A stretch of DNA of 64,000 nt, taken from contig CAMPDV010002339.1 in assembly GCA_946699065.1 (NCBI GenBank), positions 1 to 64,000 of the forward strand. Reading direction: 5' to 3'. Shown here piece after piece: positions 1 through 14,400 of this stretch; positions within the stretch are counted from its first letter, which is position 1; each line of letters begins with the position of its first letter. A program made the translations under genes and the position numbers. The DNA is from Loxodes magnus. Lineage: Eukaryota > Ciliophora > Karyorelictea > Loxodida > Loxodidae. The notes below the pieces were generated by a model. That model was not told the DNA's origin. It saw nothing but the letters and a program-made list of their open reading frames with translations, and made no database searches.

Positions 1-1274
1 CCACTACTAGCTCTATTTTTCTTGAATAAAGAATCTTTAATTAGTAAAATATTAGATTGGACTGTATAGAAAACAGCTCCAAATATCGATGCATTATTTT
101 AGTAGAATGTACTGTTTACTATTAACTCTATGCTTGAATATGAGGCACTAATACATCCACCGTTTTAAGTAGCTTAATTAGAATAAAAGAAGCTATTTTA
201 AATTACTTTAATCAAAGATTGCTGCATTCAAATAATTCCTTCAGTTCCTTTGTTGTTCTCAAATTTGCATTCTTGAATACTTAAGTTTGAGTAAATTAAA
301 TAAAAGGCTCTAACTAAAGATGAATCTCCATTAGAAAGGAATTGACTTTTAATGAGATACTAATTAGACTTATATGACTAAAAGATTCCTGTAGTTTAGG
401 CTGAATTTTACTAAAATAGGGAATTTTCTATAACTAAAGTTGACTCTGTATGCATTATTAGTGTTTTAATGGCTGTATTTTTTTTAAAAGTAGTCTTGTT
501 TATATTTAACTAGCTATTATAGGAGTAAATCACTTATCCTTAATTAGCTAAGATACTACTGTTTTAAATAGAAAGTATGGAACTATTTAGATAAAATAGC
601 TGATTTCAGAAAGGAATTTTCATATTTTCTACCTGTGAGTTTTGCAGAAGAAAGCTACTTTAATAGAAATAAAATCAGGAACCTTAGCTCTATTAAGAGT
701 CTTTAATAGTGGAATTTATAATAACTAACTGAGATTTGGTAGCATTAAGGAAAGAAGTTTATTAGTTCTAACTAGATTGGAGTTAGTCATAATCTATTTT
801 GTATTATTGAATCTTAATTGTTAAGTCTACCATAGCTAAGTAGTCCTTTACTAGTAGCAAAGTACTATTTTTAAAGATGGTGATAGTGGCATTTGGTAGT
901 TTATTATAGCACATTTCTATGTGACTTTCATTGTCTTAGCATTTCTTAAATTACTAGATTGTTATTTATTTCCCTTATTATTACTAAGCTAATCCTCTCA
1001 TTATTTCACATTTATCTATACAATTCTTACATTTCAAGCAGTCTAAGCTATGCTCGTGTGGTGATATGTATATTGTATGAGGCTCTCCTTCTTCTAAAGC
1101 ATAAATAGTCTCTGAAATGGAAATAAAAGGGAAATTTATAGTTCCATTAGAATCTTAAATACTAAGTGAGCTAAAAAGCGCAGGAGATGTTACATAGATT
1201 TACTTAGCTAAAGTTTTGGTAATAGAGAATAAATTGAAGGCAATAAATAGAAAAGTTAAGGGATTAACTTCCAT
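1..1274 (-). CDS. N-terminal part of large beta-helix-repeat membrane protein (partial, runs off window)
   Basis: The gene reads leftward from an ATG at 1274 and stays open to the window edge, about 424 codons, with UAR=Gln and UGA=Trp. It begins with a hydrophobic signal peptide (MEVNPLTFLFIAFNLFS), then a Cys box CLKCKNCIDKC, then imperfect repeats of the type NSxFxxNxAxxGG. It is a close paralogue of the gene starting at 11499: the first ~170 residues are nearly identical and the repeats diverge further in. Three in-frame TGA codons occur (in GSWFYFY, PFWNQLF and IIWMQQS contexts); the first aligns with a TGA in the paralogue. By analogy it would be a secreted or surface protein anchored by a C-terminal membrane domain that lies outside the window. 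The two paralogues point away from each other. About 90 bp upstream of the ATG is also conserved between them, so the duplication included the proximal promoter. Function unknown. Confidence 0.8.
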
Positions 1275-4200
1275 TATACAGTTAAGAATAAAATAATAAC
1301 TAAATAGAGCTATTAAATTAATAGCTTAACTAAAACTAACTTTAATCAACTAATATATCAAACATTTCCATAACTATTATTAGACTGTTCCTTATAAAGG
1401 ATTTAATAGATATACATTAATAAATATAAGAAAAAGGAGAGTAGTTTGTATAAAGAAAGCTATAATAAAGTATATATGTCTTTATTAAATAATTTTTAGT
1501 AAGCTATTAAATTAATTTACATCTAGTTATTTATTTAGGTACCAAGTAATTAATTTTTAAGACATTGATAAACCTATCTAACTATAAAATTATTGTATAC
1601 TTATTTATAGGTTTAGATTTAAGAAACTTAATAGCCTTGTAATTAAGAAAATAAAAGTTAAAGTTAGAGTGTATAATCAGAAAGGTTTGTATTTATTTAA
1701 TATCCTCTTTTTCTTTATGTATTAACATTTTAATATCTAAAATGATGTCTTCTATTATGTAGGTAATCTTTCCTTAAATTAAATAATGCAAAACTAAATG
1801 CCTTTTTCCTTATAACTAAATTTTAGAATTAGTTAGGATCTTAGACTTAGCTATAATTATCCTTAGGGTGCATATAGCAAAGAGTAAAGAATAAAATAGC
1901 TTATTTTTTAAGTAATTAAGTTATTTAAGCTTCTTAGGATTATCTAAATAACCATTCACATCCTGCTTTCGTACTAAAGTGACTTTAATAGTTTATTAAT
2001 TTGATTTGTATTGAGATACTAAATTAAAACATTAGAGAAAGATAAGTTCTTATTTTAAAATAATATTAGTTAAGAGCTTTCTATTAAGACTTATGCTTTA
2101 TAAGTCTATGTAGGTAGCTACTCTCAGTAAAAATAGCATAGTTAGTTCTCTATGTTAGGAAATATTAAATGATGGGCATTGACGATTATACTTCTGTTGT
2201 ATTGAATCCTGCTTAAATAAACTAATTAAAAGTATAGGAAATAAGTTAGTTAAAGATAAACTTAATTATATAGTTAAATACTTTAACCATATACAATCAT
2301 TCTACTATTTAACTATCAAATGCATGAGAATATAAATTTAATAGAGATTAGATAGTTCAGTTATATATCTACTGGAATATATTTCATATATAACTACCTT
2401 TAAGTCTATAACCTTATATAATACAAATATCACCCATTAGTTATTTCTATCCTCATCAAATTAAGTTTAAATAAGAAAGAAAAGGAACAGCTAATCATTT
2501 ATTTTAGATATAACATATAAATTTAAATACCAACTTAGATACTTTATTACCTCCATAATGTAAAATCAATCAAGTACCTACTATCATTTATACCCTTAAA
2601 ACCCACTATCTACTAAAAAGTTCTCACTTTAGGTTAATTAGAAATATAAAGGCTTTAGCATTAATAAAACACATACACTTACCTATATAAGTAAATCAGT
2701 TATATATCATTTCTCTTATTTAAAAACATTTCTAAATCTAAATTATTATTTTAATTATATAGTCTTAAGAACTTTCAAACCTTAGTCTTTAACATTAAAT
2801 TAAAATTAAGCAAGGCTGCTACAAAACTGAGTGTCTAATTAATAAAAATAAAGCTTTAAACTATTATTAAGTAATCTATCACTAAATGTTGGCTTATATG
2901 ATCATTCAAAATTTAAATTCTCTCTAATAATTTCCTAAAATTTAAGCTATATAAAATAACTATTATTTTAATTCTTCAATCATAATCAAAGCAGTGATAT
3001 ATAAAAGGAACATTTATATTAAGAATAATAAAAAATAACAAATAGTAAATAAAAGCCTTTAGAAAAAATAAAATAAAGATATAAGCTTTATAATCAATTT
3101 GAAAATGATAATTAGCAAAGGAAATATTAATTAAAATATATGTAGCCTCGTGAGTAAAATAAATACCACTTGCTTTTTCTTTTAATCTTAATAAATTTAG
3201 AGTAACTAAATTAAAGAAAATGAAATTAATAAAACACAAAAATTAGAAAAAGGAAGCAAACTAATTTAAAGGAAAAACTAAAATTGAATAAAATAAATGA
3301 TGTACATTTATTATAATACTTATGAATAAAAATGGTATAACTACAAAAGTTAATTTATTATATTTATGAACAATTTATAATATTTTTGAAGAATAGATTA
3401 ATGCTAATATATTTATTCAAACTATTTTAAATAAAACAAAAGCTAGCATTCTATAGAGTTTAGATATTTTTATTATAATCTTGTAGATAAACATTTTCAA
3501 TTTCTTTGTTGCGTTTTGTATTTAGTATGGAATTAATAAAAGAAATATTTATTATACTTCAAGATCATTATTTATAGATAAATAGGAAAAGAGATATACA
3601 TTTTGGTTAATATTTATTAAAGATTAAGTTCTCTTTACGCAATAAAGTTTATAATCAAATGTAGAATTTTATTAGGAGAAGCAGAATACAGAAGAGGCAT
3701 AAAATTAATTTGCGTATTTTATTTGCTTAAAATTAAAAAAACCTATGATTAGGCTACAACTCTTGCTGATCTAGAGAAATTAAAAAAAGAAAGATAAAAA
3801 TTTTCTAACTATTAATTTAAATTAAGCAAATAAGAACTTAAATAATTAACTAATTATCATATTAAAGCTTATATAGCAATAATAATAAATATAACTATAT
3901 TTAAATAGAGCTTTGCTTCATTTGTTTTATTTTAAAAAGAGTTTATAAAATAAAGTTATAGTTAATAATAAAAGTATCTTAAAGAATGCTTATAATTTCT
4001 TTTATAATATAAACTCAAATCTATGATGTATGAAAAATAAATTCATAAGAGAAACAAGTCATAAAATAGACTAAATAAAATAATTAAGTGAGCATTCTTA
4101 ATCCTTTGAAATACACTAATTAATATTCTAATATTTAAATTTTTATTAGTAGCTTCTATATTTTAATGCTTTTATCATAAAAGAAAATTAAGAAAAAGAA

Positions 4201-5787
4201 GGTATTATATATTTTATTTAATAGAAGCAAAGATAAACTTTTAACTCTTTGGTAAGTCACACTTAAATAATTTTAAATAATTATAATTTTTTGCTTATTT
4301 GTAATATTTTATCTCTTAATAAATCTTTAGAAAGTAACTTTTCTCATAAAAAATTCTATAGTAAATAGTAAAAATATTTTAAAATCTAGCTTTTCTTTAA
4401 GCTTTTTTATAAATTATTTAATTATTTCTCTTTTATTCACTACTGAAGAGAAAAATGTTCTCATACTAAGAAAATAAATCTATATAAAAGTTATGAAGCT
4501 TAAATATCCAAATTATTTGAGTAAATAGAGAAAAAAATCAGAATAAAATAATGAATTAAGAGTTTAGTAATTTCTTTTATTAAATAACTAAGATTAACTT
4601 CATCTCTTATAATTAAATTTTAAATAACTTTTGTTTTTAAGTATATGCATTCTATAGATCTAATAGTTTCCCTAGATATAGTATTGGCTTATGTATTCTA
4701 AATTTAGAGAATTATAAAAATAGGGATAAGTTTTAATCTTTTATCATAAGAGAAAAAATTAGGTTAGAAATATAATCTGCCTTTTTAATTACATATACAC
4801 TAAATAAGCAACCTCAATTCCTTTCTATATTAATTAAACTTTCCTTGTGATATTATGGACAAACTTACTACCAGACTAAACATGCGAAGGAAAGCTATAA
4901 GCATATAATTGGTTCCTTTAATAACTTAGTTTTGAAAAGTTTTTAGCTATAAGCCAGTGTATATTTCTACGAAAGCAGACAAAGTTAAATTAAGTTAGTC
5001 ACATACCATAAAAATATTGGCTAATAAAAAAGCAATTTAAGCTAAATAAAGAGTTGAGTCTTATATGGAAAAAAATAAATAGATAAATAGAGACATAAAA
5101 GAAAGTCTTTTCGTATCTCTACAATTTATAATTTCATATACTAAGCATACTAGTAATTTCAACATCTTTTATTTTAATATCTGACTAAAATACAGATATA
5201 ACAAAAAATAATAGATAAACATTGAAGTTTAAAAAACAGAACATGTTTTATAATCTTATAGTTAAGAGTTAATCATAACTTATGAAGCAAAACTTGTTTT
5301 AAACTTAATTAAAGGAATTAAATTAAAAGGAAAGCGCTTAAGAAATGAGTGGATAGAAAGAAAGTTTAAATAGCTATTGTGAAAAATAAGAAAAGCATAT
5401 AAATTTTCTATATTCTTAGGGTATTTTAAATGACTGATGTTCTTAAGAAGAAATAAAGTGTTCTTAATCTGCTAAAGCAAATTAATTTGATTATGAAGAT
5501 TAATCTAAAACCTAAAAACATGAGATAAGAGTATTTTAGACATAGTTTATGGATGTAAAGCGCAAGCTATGGAATCATATTTATATCCTTTAATAGATAT
5601 TTCAGTTTTTAAAGGAAAATGAAATAGCTAATTTATAGTAAGTTAGTAAAGCACTATACCACTTTAACTACTAGTTCTTTTAATTAATAATTGGAAGATA
5701 CTCAACAAATGAAAATTATACGAAAATAGAATTGAATGGACTCTCAAATAATTCGCAAGTTCAGATACAAAGTAAATAATTATAAAT
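1275..5787. other. AT-rich spacer
   Basis: No convincing gene. Bases 1275 to about 1370 match the 5' flank of the paralogue at 11499 and probably hold the promoter of the leftward gene. Further left-to-right the sequence is low-complexity A/T. An 87-codon standard-code ORF at 2976-3239 (minus) is A/T-driven and has no recognisable motif. From about 5430 there is coding-like sequence in shifting frames that may be the 5' part of the LRR gene starting near 5788. Confidence 0.5.
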
Positions 5788-7260
5788 ATGAATAGCTTTT
5801 CAGAGAGCTTAAGTAGCTAAATAAAACAGATTTTTGAAAAATGCATATTGAGGAAGTAAACTTTAAACAGAAAGAGAAAAAGTCTTTAATAGCTTTTGGA
5901 GGTTACAATAGCGAATTGGCCTTCTCAAAAAATTGCACTGCCAGATATTTCAGCATGTGCCAATTTAAAAAGACTATCACTTTACTAAATGAATTTATCT
6001 GATGAACAGCTTAATTTTTTGGAGAAGTTAAAACATTTGGATTCAATCTATTTGATAAGTGAATAGTGGCATCAAAACTAGATTACAGGAAGTTTTCTGA
6101 TTAACTATTGTCTAAGTTTAAATCTAAAGATACTAGAGATATGTAGTGAAAAGATTAATTTTGACTATATCTAAAATTATTTGTCAAAAAAGGGAAATTA
6201 GCTTGAGATACTCAACATTAATAACAACTAACGATTCAATCAGTTCTGCGACTAATGTCATAAGATTAACAAAATAGAGATAACAGAGCCTAGTCAAATA
6301 AAGGAACAAATTTTAAGCAAAATACACAAGAGTAAGCTTTAAAGAATGATAATTAGAAATTCAACTTTGAGAGTTTAAGATTATTAACTAATTTTTTCTC
6401 ATTAATGAGCTTTTCTTTAATAGGTTGAGTTCAGTGATTGCGAAAACTTTACAAAAGAACATTTATAGCTCTTACTCTAAAACTCTCCCAACTTAAAATC
6501 ACTTATTTTTGAGTAGATATTATAGATTAATGATAGTGATTTCCAAATTATTAGTACCTATGGCTAAAATTATGAAGAGATTTCCTTTAAAGAAATGGAA
6601 TAAATTACGAATGAAACTTTATAGCTCATATTTAGTAGCTGCAGAAAGCTTAAGAAAATTACTGCTTCTGAAATATATGACTTATAGTTTGAAACCCTGT
6701 AAGTAATGAGAGAAAACTGCAAATAGTTGGAAAGCTTAGAACTGCATTCCTGTTTAAATTTAAATGAAAGCCATATAAAAGAAATTATATCCATTCTAAA
6801 TCTAAAATAACTGACTTTGGATAATTTTAGTATTAAAAACGAATATGTGCATTTAATAATTTAAAGTCAGCTAAACTTAAGTTATTTAAACTTAAGCTAC
6901 AATGAAGAAATCAACGAATTTGCCTTTCTTTTTGTGGATGAAGATAACAAAGAATACCCTATTTATAAAAAACTTAGATTCTTAAATTTTTATTCTGAAA
7001 AAATAAGCGAAGAGTGGATTAAAAATTTAATAGAAAGATTTAGAAAAATAAAGATTTTAATATTTGAGTATGTTAGTATAATAGATTTTGATATAAGTCT
7101 TAGCTTATTAAACATTTAAATGTATAACTCTTAATTTAAAGCTATAAATAACTTGAATCTTTTGGTCTTATTTATATAATCAAATATTATATGCTTTATT
7201 TAAAAGTTATTAAATAACCTTTGTAGCAAAGCTATTTCATTAATCATTTATTATAATTGA
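5788..7260 (+). CDS. Leucine-rich-repeat protein (FBXL/AMN1-like repeats)
   Basis: One frame is open for about 490 codons with UAR=Gln. It contains repeats of the cysteine-containing LRR type, for example LKRLSLYQMNLSDEQL, LEILNINNNQ, LKSLIFEQ, LESLELHSCLNLNESHI and LSYLNLSYNEEINEF, spaced about 25 residues apart through residues ~50-400. This is the solenoid found in F-box/LRR and AMN1-like adaptors. I see no clear F-box, but the 5' part (5430-5788) is frame-ambiguous and could encode one. The chosen ATG at 5788 is tentative. One in-frame TGA lies at 6406-6408; TGG is used for Trp elsewhere in the ORF. The C-terminal frame runs to TGA at 7258-7260, but the TAA at 7117-7119 could equally be the end, since stop identity cannot be read from codon alone. 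Likely a protein-interaction scaffold; partner unknown. Confidence 0.6.
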
Positions 7261-9599
7261 AATTTTTAAACTTTAAGTATAAAAATATACTTAGCGATAT
7301 GATTCTGTTTAGCAGCCTTTTTACCTAAATTAGGTTCATATTTTTCTTGATTCTTTCTTTTAAAATATAAAGCAAAAGAGACTTCAAAATTCAATTAGTT
7401 TTTTTAACTTAATCATAATTTAATTCTTACAAAACGAAAAGTTTATTATATTTATACATGCATTTGTGCCATTTAGATCAATTTTAAAAAAGAACTGCTA
7501 TTAACTTTAACTTTTTTATTTTATATTAATGACTGTAAAATTTTACGAAACTTGCTTAAAAAGGACTATATAGCTGCTATCTATTTTTGTTGGTTAACAT
7601 TCTTTATATTTATTTATAAAGACTCAAATCTAATTATTTAAAGTCTTGGTTTTTAAGCTAGAAAAATTGATAGTTAAGTTATTGTTATTAAATCTATTAA
7701 AATAATCTCCTAATGAAGAATTTCTAGTAAGTTATTGTAATTAAAATACATCTAATTGAGATTATTTATGAACTAAAAGGTAATAAGATTTGGTTATTCT
7801 CTTTTTATAGAAGCTTTTATAGTTTCTCTCTATAGGTATAATTAAATTAGGTTAGAAGACTTTGAGATATATAGTTACTTAATAGTTATTAAGACTCTAA
7901 GCATATTTAGCGTAGAAATGTTTGCTTTAAAATTAATTATAAATTGATAACGAGACTTTATCATTTTATTGGATAAAAGAGCATATGTAGACTCAACTAT
8001 ATATGAAAGATAAGCAATATTAAAATAAATAACTATGAAGGCTTTATATCCTTAATAGTTATTTTTAATTGAAAAATATATTTATGAAACATAGTCAAAA
8101 ACTAAAATACCTAATTATTAAAGAAGAAAAAATATTATCAATAGGAATGAGTCTAGTACAAAATAATAATCAGAGAACAATTGATGAAATTTGTGAAAGC
8201 TAATTCCAAATTTATATGACTAGAGTTTTAAAATAATTCCGCTCAAAAAATTCAAAGAAAAATAGATTTAATGTGTAACTTATACCGTCTTAATATAAAT
8301 GATTTTATTATAATTATATAGTGGGATATTATGCTTTTGTTGGATTTAAAAACCAAATGTTTAATTAGTTAATTTAACCTAATAAATAACAATCATAATA
8401 ATAAAAGCTTAAAGATTCAGTTAAGATTTAAAGGGTTATAAATCAACATTTAGCTTCTTTAATAAAAGTCAGCATTGATAATCAAAAAGATATAGATAGA
8501 AAATAATCAAGCAATATTTTATGAATAGCATCAAATATCATACGAAAAATAAAAAAATATTATATCAATTAGGCTTTTTAAAATGATTCTAAATGGATAA
8601 ATCAAAAACTATGAAATTCAGAATTTATAGTATTATGAATAATTGTTCAATGATTCATAATAAATATCACTTGAAATTTAAACAATGTTTTATCCGTTAA
8701 AGAATGAAAATTATTCCTTAAAACATTAAATTATTTTATTTCTTTTCTAACTAAATTAGATTTTGTCTTTCAGTTCAACATTTCATATGTATTTTAGTCT
8801 ATCTAGCTTAGATTTATACATTTACTTTTATTAAAGCTTTTAAATTTTTTCTTTATCATTTATTTAAATTTATTAGTCTAAAATTGTTTTCAGTTTAAAA
8901 TTCCAGAATAAAAAGTTGATATTTTAAAGTCTAAACTTAAGAATTAGATATTATTAGTTGAAGTGAGGCTTACCTTTAAATGACAATTGCTATAATAGTA
9001 AAAATACGTTGATTCATTTATTAATTAATTTAATTAATTATAAATGTAAGAGCTTTCATTTAAATTAGCAAACTAAATATAATTATATAAAAATAAGAGA
9101 AGATTATACCATTTCTTAAGCTATTAAATAATAATTTTATTTAAAATAATCTTATGGTATTTTAGCTGCTAATTTGTTTATTTCTATCTATTTATTATAT
9201 AAATAAATCTAAGGATCTTTCAAACCTTTTTTTTATTTAATTTACTATTTAGACTTTAATTAATTAAATATCCCTTGGTATATAAATAACTTATTCACAT
9301 AAGCATTTTACCTTATTTTTCCTAATTTTCTTTTATCTTTCAAACTTAAAAGTTTTACTACCTAATTTAGATTTTAATGAAATTAGATTTCTAAGCCACA
9401 TAATTATTCCTAAATAAGTAATATTTATTAATAAGTTGAAAGGTTTTTTATTGATGAGCTATATAAATAATTATTTTATTTTAATTTTCATTCTAAATTT
9501 ATTTTATAGATGCTTCTTTAATATCAGATTGTGTCATTACTATCAATCTTAAGGTAAATAATATTAGTGTATAAATCACTTAAAGAGAAAATTATTATA
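7261..9599. other. AT-rich spacer
   Basis: Extremely A/T-rich, with frequent TGA in every frame and no motif or sustained codon structure on either strand. I see no gene, RNA or repeat that I can support. Confidence 0.5.
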
Positions 9600-11225
9600 C
9601 ATTGGCTTATCTGATGCTGGTTAATTTATACTTCATTCTAATAGAAAAAGTTTATAAGCTTGAAAAACTTAAATCGAATAAGTTTGAAGTACCTTTTAAT
9701 ACCAGATATAGAAGCAGATATATATGATAAATATTTTAGTTTAGCTTTAATCACATTTATATAAAATTAAAACTAAAATAGATGAGAAAGAGGATAAACA
9801 ATTATTATATAGAATATTTATTTGCTCGCTTAAATATACAAAGGAGTCATAAATTATAATCAATTAAGCAAGAAGTCTATGAATAAACTAATATTAAATT
9901 AAAATTAAAAATGCAAAATGTTTATTGTTTAACTAAATATTATAAATGCTATGTAAGGCAAAATCTTAAACCAAATAAATAATTATTAGCAAGCTAAAAG
10001 TTATCGTAATTTCAATCCATTAAAAGATAATAGAAATAAAGAGTCCAAGAAGGTAAAATAGATACTTATTAGATAAATCTTAGTATACTAAGTTTATTTA
10101 TCATAATGCTAGAATATTTTTCAGTTTAATATCTAATTAAATTCTTATAACTATAATGAGCTATTCAAGTTATTTACCTTCTAAATTTCCTAGTACTTTA
10201 AATATAATCAAGCAAAGAAAGCCTTTCGGATAAGTTCTAGATTTAAAGTCCTTCTTTGCTTGATGAAGATCAAAATTAAGCTAAACTACTTGCTAATTAT
10301 AAAAAATGTAAACAATTTTTTAAGAGATAATGAGGATATAGTTACTCTTTTATCACAGCTATAGAGGTTAAAAATAAGTTCCAACTTTATTAGTAGCTCT
10401 CTTCAATATGCTAAAGCATCTAAAATATTAAAAGTCTATAGTAAAAATAAAATAATAAGTATAGAAACAAACATAGCTCTTTTTCTTAATGATGCTGATT
10501 AAATAAATACTATTTACTCTATTCCTTTAAATCAATTTCTTATATCTACACTATTAATCAAATTAAATGTTAGTGCTTATATCACAATAAGGAATTTCCT
10601 AACTTACTATGAGATACTTTAATATTAGTTAGAACTTTCTTTTTGCAAGCTCTTTTAAGACTGTAAAAGTGATAAAGATTCCATTTGATGATATACGTTT
10701 TTTGATAAACTTGGTTGATAAGTAAAAGCTAATTATCCTTAAATTCTTAAAGGTTTTATTTGTATAATTATCAATTCTTTTTATCTATGCCAATTTTTTT
10801 TGCCTTGGCTATATTTGATTTCATTCACAAGAACAATAGCCTAGGACTATTTTAAATAGAATCTTAAAAAAAGAATCTATTTAATAAAGAGCAACTTAAT
10901 GTCCAGTTTTAAATTGGTTTTATCTTTATCTTATGATTTTGAAGAATATCAATTATTAACTTCTAAACATTTATTTTTACATAAGCTAGAATTAAATAAA
11001 AGTATTAAGCATTGTAGGATTTTATCTCATAAGAGACTTAATAGTTATTAAATTACTCTATCAGTCAAATATTCTATTTAATACCAAATCAATAAATAAA
11101 TCTCTTTATGTAGATCTATTCTCCAAGGATCTATCATCATTTATAAATGTATAAGTCATATCCTATAAGCATGTTGTAAGCTGTAGCTTGACACTTAGGA
11201 TTTGTCATTGGATTGGATCATTTAA
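9600..11225 (+). CDS. Unrecognised protein, possibly frameshifted
   Basis: From 10314 to 11225 one frame is open with UAR=Gln for about 300 codons and reads like real protein, e.g. SIETNIALFLNDADQINTIY, LELSFCKLFQDCKSDKDS and LNSYQITLSVKYSIQYQ. In-frame TGAs occur as a WW pair (DSIWWYTFF) and in LGWQVKANYP. Upstream, 9775-10020 (KIDEKEDKQLLYRIFICSL) and 10216-10325 (SLSDKFQIQSPSLLDEDQNQ) look coding in other frames, implying at least one single-base frameshift near 10310. I recognise no domain. It sits immediately upstream of, and on the same strand as, the large membrane-protein gene. It could be a decayed gene or a gene with sequencing indels. The coding character of the 3' two-thirds is moderately secure; the start is not determined. 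Confidence 0.4.
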
Positions 11226-11498
11226 CCTTCTTGCTAAATAATAAAATAACTAGCTGTATATTAATTTAATAACTTACATAAGCATATTTAATAAAATCAA
11301 CTACACTCTATTATAACTTACTTTATACAACCTACTTTCCCTTTATTTTATTAATGATCTAGATCTATTAAATCTTCTATTTAGATAAGTAACTAAAACT
11401 TATTAAAATGTTTGATATATTAGTTGATTAAATTTAGTTTTAGTTAAGCTATTAATTTAATAGCTCTATTTAGTTATTATTTTATTCTTAACTGTATA

Positions 11499-14400
11499 AT
11501 GGAAGTTAATCCCTTAACTTTTCTATTTATTCTTATTGCCTTAAATTTATTCTCTATTACCAAAACTTTAGCTAAGTAAATCTATGTAACGTCTCCTGCG
11601 CTTTTTAGTTCACTTAGTATTTAAGATTCTAATGGAACTATAAATTTCCCTTTTACTTCCATTTCAGAGACTATTTATGCTTTAGAAGAAGGAGAGCCTC
11701 ATACAATATACATATCACCACACGAGCATAGTTTAGACTGCTTGAAATGTAAGAATTGTATAGATAAATGTGAAATAATGAGAGGATTAGCTTAGTAATA
11801 ATAAGGGAAATAAATAACAATCTAGTAATTTAAGAAATGCTAAGACAATGAAAGTCACATAGAAATGTGCTATAATAAACTACCAAATGCCACTATTAGC
11901 ATCTTTAGAAATAGTACTTTGCTACTAGTAAAGGACTACTTAGCTATGGTAGACTTAACAATTAGGATTCAATAATAAACTGGTAGCACCTAAATTTAGC
12001 CTTTGTAAGTAGCTTTTATTAATGCTATTAAAGCTTAATTAGCCATAATAAACTCCAGTATTAGAGACTCACAATAAAGCTAAATTACCTGAATGTATTT
12101 TTATAAAAGTAGCTTTCTTCTGCAAAACTCATTGATAGAAAACTTTGAAGTTCCTTTAAGGAGCTAAATGATACTTCTTAATAACTCCATACTGTCTATA
12201 TAAAATAGCAGCTTAAAGTATAATAGAGAATAAATAATTTAATCTTATCAAAGCCAATTAATTATGAGCAAGTCTATTTTCTAAATGAATACAGCCTCTT
12301 TAAATATAATGTAGCACTAAGAGTCAACTCTTATTATAGAAGACTCCTTAATTGAATAAAATACAGCCTTAATTGCTGGCTTTTCATACTTCGTTAATTC
12401 AAATCTGAATCTCATCACAAGCAAAGTAATTTTAAATGGAGATAAATCTATAAGCGGGGTCCTTTATTTAAGTTAGTCAAATTTGAGTATTATAGCGTGC
12501 AAATTTGAAGACAACAAAGGAGATTCTGGAGGTATTTATTTGTAGCAATCTTAAATTAAAGCTATATAGAATAGTAGCTTTTATTCTAATTAAGCTAATA
12601 TATACGGAGGATGTATTTATGCCTCATATTCAAACATAGAGATAATAGTAAACAGTATATTTTAGTAAAATAGTGCATTCACATCTGGAGGTGTTGTCTA
12701 TGCAGTCCATTCTAAAATTTTACAAATTGACGAATGCATATTTAGAAACAATAAAGCTGGTAGTGGTGGATCCTTCTATATTGACTTGACTAATATAACA
12801 TTAATGGATAATCTTAGAGCTGAGGAAAATATAGCACTGAACTAGAATGGAAGCTTTTTGTTTGGAAGTTAGTCAAATATTGATTAATTTAGTAATTGTA
12901 ATTTTGCTAATAATATCGCTAAAGAGAACGGAGGAGTTATTTACTTAAAGTTTAGCTCTAGTATTAGAAACTTCAACCAAAATTTGTTCAGAAACAACTC
13001 AGCAAGCAATTTTGGAGGCTGTATATTTTTAAATGCAACAAAGATAATAAGTATCTCTAATTCGCTATTTAAAAACAATACTTCAACAGATTACGGAGGA
13101 GTAATCTATTTTGAAAATTCAAGTATTAGTCTCATATACAACTCTTCTTTTGTAGAAAACAAAGCTTAATATGGAGGCTCTTTAGCATCTTTTCATTCAA
13201 ATTTAACTAAAATAAATTTGATAAAAGCTTTAAGAAATATAGCTGAAAGATTTGGAGGGTTTCATTTTTCATCAGCATCAAATATCTATCTAATAGAAAA
13301 TAGCACTTTCGTTTAGAACACAGCTAACTATGATGGAGGAGCATTTTTTTTAGTGGAAAATGAATAAGCTACAATTATCTAAAATAATATATTCAGCTAA
13401 AACGGGGCAAACAATGGAGGCAGTTTTTCTATAAGCTTCTAGGTCATTTAAAGCTTTATAGACAATTAATTTCTTTAGAATAACTCAACATATCAAGGAG
13501 GGTCTATTTGATTATATAAATCAAACGTTTAGCTAATTTAAAATTGTTCTTTTATATAAAACAAAGGGAATAGAGGAGGTGCCTTGTACTTATAAGATTC
13601 TAATATAATTTTGATGGAAAGTGTTTAAGGTTTAAGAAACGAAGCTATATTTTAAAGTGGAGGATTTATGTATCTAAGTAACTCATTAATTGCCAAAATT
13701 AGGAATAGTTAATTCTAAGAAAATTCTGCTTATTCTTAAGGTGGTGTGATTGATATATTCACAGATAAAAAGTAAAATCTATTTTATATTATAAACTGCT
13801 AATTTGTTTCTAACTAAGCTTCTATAGGAAGTATTGGAAACTTTTGAAAACAGACAGTTGTTTTATAAGATATTTAAGCAATACTTAACAAAGTTAAATT
13901 CAATGGAAATTTTTACTTCGATCAGTCTAAAATAATATTTATTAATCTACAAGCTTATAGTAACAATGCGTCTAAAGGAGCTATTATTTTTAGCCTTAGT
14001 TCTTAAGTTACTTTGGATAAGGCGGAAATGGGGAATAACGAAGCATATGATCAAGGAGGATGTATTTAACTTCAAAATGGAAATTTATTTATTAAAGATT
14101 TAAAGGCTTATTAGAATAAGGCTAATTAAGGAATAATCTTATACCTATAGTAAGCTTCACCTGTATACATTCAATCAAGTTAGTTCTACAACAACACAGA
14201 TACAGACTCTAACCTCTTAGAAATAGAAAATGTACAATTTATTCAGTTAGAAAAGTGCTAATTTAAAAGTAACTAAGTAAATACATTAATTTAAGCTTAG
14301 CAAGTAGATACTATGATCATAAGAGATAACTTATTTAAGTAGAATTAACTCTAGTATAGAATAGTTGAAACTAAAAACTCTAATTTAGAAATTACTGAAA

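Noticed and set aside
2976..3239. 87-codon minus-strand ORF
   Set aside because: Composition-driven Ile/Phe/Tyr/Asn peptide in A/T-rich spacer with no motif or homologous copy.
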